64,000 nucleotides of DNA from Manihot esculenta (taxonomy: Eukaryota; Streptophyta; Magnoliopsida; Malpighiales; Euphorbiaceae): the NCBI RefSeq assembly GCF_001659605.2, contig NC_035174.2, positions 22,208,027-22,272,026 on the forward strand. The letters are read 5' to 3'. This document shows positions 55,791-64,000 of this stretch, piece by piece; the stretch's first letter is position 1; every line of letters starts with the position of its first letter. The position numbers and the translations under genes were made by a program. Under the pieces are notes generated by a model. That model saw nothing but the letters and a program-made list of their open reading frames with translations, did no database searches and was not told the DNA's origin.

Positions 55791-58300
55791 AATTTACAGT
55801 AATTATTATATTCTAGAGGGGCTGATATAATCAGCAATTATAAAAAATTTTGAATTGCATATATCATTATTTACTCAATTAATTAATTAAAAATAAATAA
55901 AACTTCTTCGCATTTAACTTTTTACTTGTAGTACATATTCAAATTTTATTTTTTTATATTTATTTATATTAATTTTATTATATGATACAGTTTTATGATT
56001 ATATTATAGTATAATTTGACTAATCCATGTATTAATTGTAAATAGAAAATTTAAATACAAATTCAACACAATTTAATATTTTTACAACATTATGAGATTC
56101 CAACATAAATATATTTGTTTGTTAAATTTTAATTAAAAAAATATAATAGAGTTTGAATGCAAGTATAAAACAATCTAGTCAATTTAAAGTTTTTAAATAT
56201 TAATTAAATTTATTAATTAATCAAATTTATTCATCTGAATTGGTTAAATTTTATGAAATGAACAATTCATAACACCGCTAATAAATTATACATTTAACTA
56301 AATTATTTCATAGATTCATATCCTAGTCTTAAAAAAAAGCTTATTTTTCCATTTTATATGTATATCACTTTTATTTTTGAGAGGTTAATTTATTTATGTA
56401 TTTTTTATTTATTATAAAAAAAATATGTATATTATAAAGTAATTATAGTATAAAAATATTAAATTAATATAATAAATATTAATATTTTAAAATATAAAGA
56501 TATTTTTAAAAATATTGGTTTAATATAATTTTATTATCTTAATTTGTATAAAAATATATTTATATTTTTGAAACATATATTTTTGTTAATTTAACACATT
56601 TTCTGCAAAATAATTACTTAGCAAAAATAAGAATCACTTTATGTAAATTTAAATTAAAAATATATATTTTCTACAAAGTTTAATTTATTTTCTGTAATAT
56701 GATTAATTAAAAAAATTAAAGTAAAATATAAAATTTCTCTGAAATATGAATAGTTTAGGTATGAAAATAATTGTTACTCTATTTTTAACCAAGTAACCAT
56801 AGAAAATTCTTATTAAATCCATATAATTTAATAAAGGACTATTGATTTAAATATTTTAATTTTTACAATCTAATTTAAAATTAAAAAGTTAGTTCAAATT
56901 TTTTTATAATTTTAAATCATAATTGATGAGGGTGTATTTTTAATAACATAGATAGATAAATTGCAATTGATATCAAAAAATTAAATATTTATATTTTAGT
57001 GATTTTATTCTAATCTTTTAATTTTAATAATTTAATTCAAATTAAAATCATAATTTTATTCACAATGTAATATTTTTTTATTATTAAATATAAAATCTAT
57101 TTCCATTTAAAAAAAATATAAAATCTATTTAATACTTAAAAAAAATTTATCAATACATAAATATTAACTAAAATTAATTACTCTTTTCATTTCATCATTT
57201 TTTTTATTAAAATGAAAATTAGGGGACTAGAACGAGACCTCTCAATTTACTCAGATACATTTATCATTAAATTAAATCTGTCAGTATCTCTTAATATTTT
57301 TAATATAAATATAATTTAAAAATTAATAAAAAAATTATTTTTTTACTGTATAAAAAAATAAAATAAATAAAAATTAACGAAAAAAGTAAAAAAATATTTT
57401 TAATTTTTCACCTAATCTCTTAATTTCTTTTCATTTTCATATATAGTAAATTATTAAAACATCACCCAATTAATATAAATAAGAAAACTCCATCAATAGA
57501 GAATTCAACAATTTTACTCAACCATCGATATCCAATAAATTTCATGATGCATGAGTCAAATAAAACCTAATAAGTTAAAAAATTGCATAAAATCAGTAAA
57601 ATGGGTAAAAATTTATTTATTTTTTTTAAAGTTAAATGCTCTTTACTTATATGTCAAATGGAAAATGTATTTAATAATAAAAATCACACTTTTTAATTCT
57701 AATTTTAAATTAAAATAAAATTTATAAAAATATTTTAATTTTAAATGAAATTATCAAAATTAAAACGTTTTGATAAACTCAAAGGTCAATTGCCTTTAAT
57801 AAATGCAAAGATAATGGAGAGAAATTAGAAAAGGCGAGTTATAATTTTAAGCACTAACTGCGTGGATAGAGATAGAGAATAGACAGATTCACTTCTCAGG
57901 TGGCGCGTGCATCAACAACTTCATGCCTATTTTAGTCATATTAAAGTCTCAACCGTTTCCATCCACTCTTTCCCCGCCAAATATTCTCTTTCCTTTCCGC
58001 TCTAAAAAATAAAAATTTATCTATATACTTTATTTAAAGATTCCTTATTTATAAAATTATTAAATCAATTATTTATTTTCTAATTACAAATTTTAAATTC
58101 CTATTAGTTAATTTTTTAAAATTTTATGAATATTTTAATATATTTTTTAAAATTAAAAAATTAATTAATAAATTTTTACGTATTAAAAGAATTAATAATA
58201 TGTGTATTTGTTTAAAGGTGGAAATAATAATAAAGAATTAGAGAATAAAAAAATAAATACTTAAATGATTGAAAAAGGTCACAATAATAATAATTTGTCT
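55791..58300. other. A+T-rich intergenic stretch upstream of the subtilase gene
   Basis: No gene. It holds the third SINE-like relic (57205-57285). From about 57830 the base composition becomes less A+T-rich (GGTGGCGCGTGCATC at 57899, TTTCCCCGCCAAATATTC near 57968); this is the likely promoter region of the gene at 58.4 kb. I could not place a convincing TATA box. Confidence 0.55.
57205..57285 (-). repeat. SINE-like relic, copy 3
   Basis: TTAGGGGACTAGAACGAGACCTCTCAATTTACTCAGATACATTTATC... On the minus strand GAGGTCTCGTTCTAGTCCCC resembles a box B followed by an A-rich tail. It is the best preserved of the three copies. Confidence 0.55.
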
Positions 58301-58429
58301 ACGTCTCCTCCATCATCTTCGGTTCCCTGTCTGTAGTCTGTACCTCTGCATGAAATTATTTTATTTTATATTGAAGAAAAAAGAAAAAGAAAGAAAGAAA
58401 GAAAGAACCCTAACTACCTCACTGAAACA

Positions 58430-59046
58430 GTAAAGCATCACTTTCCTTCTCTCCCTTTAATCACCATCAGATTTGCCTCACTTGATCTCCATACTCCATA
58501 GTCCACAATCCATACCCACAAACACAGAGAGAGAGATAGGAGAAGGGGGAGGGGGTCTCTGTCTCTTTTAATGCTCTCTAATCCAAATGCCATTTGCTTT
58601 CTTTTGCTTCTTTGTCAATGCTCTGACTCATCTTTTCTCTTTCTGATTTTTGATTCCTTTCTTGCATTTCTGTAAGTGCTCATTTATTTATTTATTTTAT
58701 TTCTTTATTGGGTCTTTTTTTTTTTGAGTAGCTGAAATGTGGATATCTTATATATTCTTGGCTTGCTTGGATTATTAAAAAATGTGGATTCCTTTTTTTT
58801 TTTTTTTTTTTATTAAACAAAAGAATTTTGTTTTTGATGTTTATGCGTGAAGCTAAATCTTTAGTTGAGTTTAGTGATCGAGCACTGGAACTACCGTGTG
58901 TGGTATTCAAAAATCTGATCTCTTATGGAAGTCTTTTTTATTAAATTCTTCTAGTTTGTCCTTAGTTTTATCATTACAAAGCCGCTGCTGCTGCTGACTG
59001 AATTGTTTGTTGTTGTGATATGGAGCAGATCTTCGAGTAACTACAA
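58430..59046 (+). promoter_or_regulatory. 5' leader of the subtilase gene with a probable leader intron
   Basis: A C/T-rich and GA-rich leader (GAAAGAAAGAAAGAAAGAAC near 58390, CTTTCCTTCTCTCCC at 58442) is typical of plant 5' UTRs. A good donor, CT/GTAAGTGCTC, lies at 58672, and an acceptor, GGAGCAG/ATC, ends at 59028. This gives a 357-base leader intron with T-rich DNA, leaving 18 leader bases before the ATG at 59047. No ATG in the last leader exon competes. Transcript start is a guess. Confidence 0.55.
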
Positions 59047-62000
59047 ATGGTGGTCCAACTTTTGTGCTCAGTTCTTGTCTTGTTGCTCCTCCTGCCTACT
59101 GGGAAACCAGAGATTTATATTGTTACTATGGATGGGGAGCCTGTCATAAGTTATAAAGGAGGTGTCCCTGGGTTTGAGCCCATTGCTGAAGATTCTGATG
59201 AGAAGATTGATGCCACCAGGTATTGCAATAAGTGTTACTTGTGATTTTTATTTTATTTTATTTTATTTTTGTGTATATTATGTTCTACTGTATTCGAGTA
59301 CCATGTAATGCCAGCTAGCTTGTGATTCCTTCACCATTTTTCCATGTATGGAACTCTTGACGTTTTGGGTTTGGCTATGTTTTAATTCTTCAGGTGGGAT
59401 CTTCATTATGGACGTCTACTTGTTGGATTATGTGCTTCTGTTGATCAATATTTATGTCTGTTACACTATTTCAATAATTGGATTAGCTTTACTTAGCTGC
59501 TTCAAGTGTCAAATTTCTCATATGCAAGCTTCTCTCAAATTTTGGTTGTCTAAACTAATTCTCAGTGCAGGGGATTTATTCCCCTGACCTTTTGATAATG
59601 TGTTAAATGTGATCTAAGTATTCTTAGCTACTATTATTCGTCTTCTGTATGTTTCTTCCTTAGATATATGAAGAAGTCTTCTAAAATCAAATTGGTTGGA
59701 GCGTAGTTGAAAAAACATTTGGAAAAGAAAGTTATATTGGACAGTATTGAAGGAGCATAGCGAAAGAAGCGATGTACAAAAGTAAACTAACTCCTTGGGC
59801 TGCTATGGAAGTACTGTCGGGTTTCAAAGTAGCACGACCTAATTACAAAATTTCACTCAATTTAGCACGTCTAGCATATTTTTTCAGTTCTGGAGTCTAT
59901 GTGAACTTGATATAATCCACAATGTATCTTTACATAAATAAGCTACTACTACTTCCAGCCAACACCCCCCCCCCCCCCCCCCCAAAAAAAAAAAAAAAAA
60001 AAAAAAAGACATGCTTTCCTTTTTTATCCATCACAAATGAAAGGCCATTTTCTTTTTTGAGATGGCAATATATTTATTAGCTTCCTAATATATCCCTATT
60101 TTATATGCATTGCAAAAGTAAAATTTATGAGTTTTAAGATTAATTTAGTAATGAAGCAATATGAATGGAGGATAAATAAGAAAAAACAATATAGAGCTTA
60201 TTATTTTAACAATATTTTATTAATTTATGTGAAATAACAAGTAGGCTGGTCATTCTGCAGAGTTATATGCCCCAAGTGCCATCCTTTGGAGGTTTCAGGG
60301 TAAATCCTACAGTATAGTTTATCCCCTGTCTGAGTTGCTATCCAATTAGTTACTTGTGTTAATTTATCTATATTGATGTATGCATGTTTGTTCATTCAAA
60401 TGACTTGCATACTTCATTTGTTCAGTCATATGAACTCTATACCTCAAGTTTGTTACAGTTTCTCTGCAGCTAGTTCATTGTTTTAAAGGAGGTTGTTGTG
60501 AGGCCAACATTGCAGTCTGCATGAACTATGAAAGAATCTTCTTCTTTTTATTCTAAATGGCATTTATCTTTTAATTGACAGTCCATGCTTCTTGTTTGAC
60601 CAAACATATGCTTCTTGCTTGACCAAATATAGATTTTTTTTTTCTGTCCTGTTATTTTAATCGGTATTACCTTAATGTGTGCATGATCTCTTACTGCTTT
60701 ATGTTGTGTTTTTGTAATTGGCCAGTTAATTGAATCAGTAAATTAATTCCTTCTCATCTTTTCCCTCCCTGTTCTTTGGACATCATTCAGTCAATTGGTC
60801 ACATCCTATGCTCAGCATCTTGAAGAGAAACATGATATGCTTCTCGGTTCACTGTTTGACCATGGAGCATATAAGAAACTCTACAGCTATAAACATCTTA
60901 TAAATGGTTTTGCTGTCCATATATCCCCTGAGCAGGTGCAACCTTAATATTCTTCATATTCTCTCTTTTTAGTGACCTTCTTAATTGATTGATATATAGT
61001 TATCCTTTTACTTTCTTATTCCCTTACATTGTTCCAACAAATTAGTAGGCAGAAACCCTGAGGTGTGCCCCAGGTGTGAAGTCTGTGGAGAGAGACTGGA
61101 AGGTGAGGAGACTCACAACACATACTCCACAGTTTTTGGGGCTTCCAACTGGTGTCTGGCCAACAGGAGGTGGATTTGACAGGGCTGGAGAGAACATTGT
61201 GATAGGATTTGTTGACTCTGGAATTTATCCTCACCATCCAAGCTTTGCAACGCACAGCACTAATCCATATGAGCCCCTTCCAAATTACAGAGGAAAATGT
61301 GAAGTTGATCCTAATACTAAGAAAGACTTTTGCAATGGAAAGATTATTGGAGCCCAACATTTTGCTGAAGCTGCTATAGCAGCTGGGGCATTCAACCCTT
61401 CTATTGATTTTGCTTCTCCCATGGATGGTGACGGACATGGAAGGTTAGATCGCATGCATTTCACATTACAAAATCCATGACAAAAGTATGCTGCCATTCG
61501 ATAATTTTATTTTGAATTTTGCTTTACTTTATATTTTTTGTGTTGCATTATATTAAGTTGTAGTTTCAGAAAACATCTATATTTATCTATTGTGCATATT
61601 TTTTAGAAGAGAGATTGAAATCACTAGTGGAGAAACTCAGCAGTTAGCATGCCAACTCATTAGGAAAATTTAAAGATAAATGTCTATATGAATGCATGCT
61701 TGTGCATATGCAAATAAATGTTATTGTTTTTCATTCGATGAAATGATTAAATAATTTTGACAATTATTTATCATCGTGGTAATCATAGAATTCTGTCTCT
61801 GTGTATGTGTGTGTATCATCAATTGGGATAATGTGTTGCTTTTTCTTGTCTTTCTAGCTGCAGAGTTGTTATGGGATTAAGACTGAAATTTAACTCTTTT
61901 AACAGACTTCAAATGGAGCTTTATATTTGATACAGTTTCTCTGATTTCTGTGTGATTAATACCAGCCATACAGCTGCTATTGCAGCTGGAAATAATGGTG

Positions 62001-63352
62001 TTCCTGTGAGAATGCATGGCCATGAATTTGGGAAAGCAAGTGGGATGGCTCCTCATGCTAGGTGATGATAATAACTTTTGCTAGTGAAGTCCAATTTGAA
62101 AATTTTTATTATCATTTATTTGGTGTACCAACTACCAAGTGAGATTATTTTTCTTCAGGATTGCTGTGTACAAGGCACTCTACAGGCTTTTTGGAGGCTT
62201 TGTTGCGGATGTAGTAGCTGCTATTGATCAGGTGTTCAATTATTTCATGAAAACTACGTAATAAAGAAGGATATTGTTATTGTTGTTGCTTAATATGTTC
62301 TGGTTCTTTGTTTTTTAAATTATTATTATTTTTTTTGTAATATGTTGTGATTCCCCTTTTTTTTTTTCATAACTCATAGTTTTTTCAGTGAATATTGCCT
62401 ATCACAGTTGCTGTGTTATTATAATATAATTTAATCAACACCTTCAGAATTCTCAGATTTTGTTGGCATTGGCATTGGTACTTTGAGAGAAATTGCTTTA
62501 TGTACTTGACTATTTTGAAGTGTTATAAGAGGTACATAGATCTAGGCACACATACAATCACACAATCATATCATAAGAGAAAGAAAGAAGAATTGACACA
62601 AGATTTATGCAAGGTTTATGTCCACGGGCAAGATAGAGCTAAAAGTTCCATTATAATGGAAAAAGAGTAAGATACAAAATTTCAGAACTCTTAAACCCTA
62701 ACCACAGTATGTTTTCTGAAATTCTCACAGTATTATCGCAATGGCAGAAAGTGCAATATTTATACTGTTCTATGGCTTATCTTCACTTTTGAGCTGAATA
62801 TATATGTAAAACATGTGATTTGGTTTAGCCATCTTATGTTGAAAGTAAAAAAATAGAGACATGGAAATTCTCAATATATTGGTTCAGAAGTGCTGCATTC
62901 ATATCAGCTATCAATTATTACTAATACCTAAACCAAATGGGTTATAAGTATTATTTGGCCAATAAATTTCGCATCAGTTTTGGTAGTTGGATGTTCATGG
63001 GTTTACTTCAAGCTGAGGGACTTCTATATTTTCTTCTTTATATTTTCTGATTTCATTTCTGAACAGGCTGTTCATGATGGCGTTGATATACTCAACCTCT
63101 CAGTGGGACCTAATAGCCCTCCAGCAACCACCAAGACAACATTTTTAAATCCCTTTGATGCTACCCTACTTGCAGCTGTGAAAGCTGGTGTATTTGTGGC
63201 ACATGCTGCTGGGAATGGAGGTCCCTTCCCCAAAACATTGGTTTCTTATAGTCCTTGGATAACATCTGTGGCAGCTGCCGTTGATGATCGGAGATACAAG
63301 AACCATCTAACCCTGGGAAATGGAAAAATCTTAGCTGGAATTGGATTGTCAC
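59047..63352 (+). CDS. Subtilisin-like serine protease, SBT2 group (SBT2.5/SBT2.6-like), 3' part beyond window
   Basis: Extracellular or secretory-pathway peptidase S8. Coding exons: 59047-59219, 60791-60935, 61049-61443, 61966-62061, 62159-62231, 63067-63352; all introns have GT/AG borders and phases agree. The product starts with a signal peptide (MVVQLLCSVLVLLLLLPTG), then an I9 propeptide from about residue 22 (EIYIVTMDGEPVISYKGG, YKKLYSYKHLINGFAVHI). The S8 domain follows: catalytic Asp162 in GFVDSGIYPHHPSF, catalytic His236 in DGDGHGSHTAA, and oxyanion-hole Asn344 in AAGNGGPFPKT. Wording such as RDWKVRRLTTHTPQFLGLP and GFVADVVAAIDQ is characteristic of plant SBT2 proteins. The window holds 389 complete codons; the catalytic Ser exon and the rest (family length near 800 residues) lie to the right. 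No stop or frameshift seen. Native substrate unknown. Confidence 0.95.
59220..60790 (+). other. Intron 1 of the subtilase gene with a C19/A24 homopolymer junction
   Basis: It begins GTATTGC and ends CATCATTCAG. It contains C19 directly followed by A24 (59965-60007). A 79-codon open frame at 59348-59587 inside it has no homology signal. Splicing here joins the two bases AG to T to make Ser58. Confidence 0.85.
59965..60007 (+). repeat. Homopolymer junction C19-A24
   Basis: Nineteen C followed by twenty-four A inside intron 1. It may be real microsatellite sequence or an assembly/sequencing artefact. Confidence 0.95.
62232..63066 (+). other. Intron 5 of the subtilase gene
   Basis: GTGTTCAA to TCTGAACAG, 835 bases. 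No inserted element recognised; T-rich throughout. Confidence 0.85.
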
Positions 63353-64000
63353 GTAAGTTTCAACATTGACATATTTGTTTCTTCTAAATTAATATCCTTT
63401 GGGAAGAGGTGTTGCTTAATATGAAGGACGCTGTCATTAAATGTGATGGCCATTCATCTTGTCAAGCTCATCACAATTTAGGTGCCTTGTGTTCTTGTGT
63501 TATTCTCCAGACTGTATTTAGCTTCCATAGTTCTATTCAATTGTTGTATGCTCCTCTTTTTTAAGTGAACTCAAGTTTAGGAATGCTATTGAATAAGTTT
63601 TAGCTTGATAAACGAAAGAAAATGTGCCATAGTTTCTATTAGTTTGAGACTGAAGTAACTTTAAAATGCTACATGAGGTGTTGGTTTTTTGGGAGGAGAG
63701 GAGAACAAGAGTGTGAATGAGACTGAAAATGGTCTAATGATTATATTAATCTGTTGGTATTTATACATTAAAATATAATTGAAAATTCAAATAAAATCAT
63801 AAATAATCTAAATTCTTAAATCTTAACAATCTAATTTTAAAACTTAATCATGTGATTTAGCCTAACAACCATAATTCAAAATTTGAAGACCAAGTGAATT
63901 ATTCTAACACAAGGGATGTGGCACTCATGTGCCGCTACGTCATTGTATTGTGTTAAATTAAGCCTGTTAATGTCATCTCTTTGATTTACCTTTGGATTAT
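63353..64000 (+). other. Start of intron 6 of the subtilase gene, running off the window
   Basis: The donor is C/GTAAGTTTC at 63353. No exon matching the next part of the S8 domain (protease-associated insert) is seen before 64000, so intron 6 is at least 648 bases long. It includes A+T-rich text at 63740-63900. Confidence 0.8.

Noticed and set aside
59348..59587. 79-codon open frame with hydrophobic stretches in intron 1 of the subtilase gene
   Set aside because: It sits between a good donor and acceptor, and the flanking exons join in frame without it; no family resemblance.

Overview
This is a plant nuclear genome window, almost certainly from a eudicot. The evidence is spliced introns with GT/AG borders, a plant-type subtilase gene, several nested plant LTR retrotransposons, Ptta/En/Spm (CACTA), MULE and hAT-like transposons, and very A+T-rich intergenic DNA. 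The long LTRs that begin TGTAACGACCCG and carry repeated GTTCGGCGGCCGAAC motifs remind me of Euphorbiaceae genomes such as cassava. That is recollection, not something the sequence proves.

Layout. (1) 1-2124: truncated Ty3/gypsy element of Tekay/Del type, minus strand, running off the left edge. (2) 2125-3670: non-coding. (3) 3671-15575: a Ty1/copia (Ale/Retrofit-like) element on the minus strand. It is split by a Tekay-type nest at 5399-12633 with a perfect 5-bp target duplication (TCAGG); the nest contains two generations of LTR. (4) 15576-19600: A+T-rich, no gene. (5) 19601-29733: a decayed Tat-lineage Ty3/gypsy element on the plus strand with two ~533-bp LTRs, gag, protease, RT, two RNase H domains, integrase, a 3' tandem-repeat region and an antisense ORF. 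It is interrupted by a 2.3-kb Tekay solo LTR (24338-26663, duplication GCTGC). (6) 29734-34843: A+T-rich DNA with a hAT-like MITE (33000-33470) and SINE-like repeats. (7) 34844-40012: a complete but inactive chromovirus (Reina/CRM-like) on the minus strand. A tRNA-derived SINE is inserted in one LTR, and the sister LTR shows the empty site. (8) 40013-43443: a second MITE and a very old copia remnant. (9) 43444-45543: a CACTA element with an AAC target duplication. (10) 45544-49940: A+T-rich, with a structured inverted/direct repeat near 48.8-49.0 kb. (11) About 49.94-52.39 kb: a dead MULE transposase gene, followed by the 3' end of another Tat element to about 53.93 kb. (12) 53926-58300: A+T-rich with MITE and SINE relics. 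(13) About 58.4 kb to the right edge: the only host gene, a subtilisin-like protease of the SBT2 group on the plus strand, complete at its 5' end and cut off after its sixth coding exon.

The window is mainly a record of repeated transposon insertion and decay next to one conserved gene. No operon-like or defence-like system is present. The items most worth a second look are the SINE with its paired empty site, the near-palindrome arrays in the Tekay LTRs, the antisense ORF and tandem repeats at the 3' end of the Tat element, the structured repeat before the MULE, and the reduced CACTA gene with its in-frame minisatellite.
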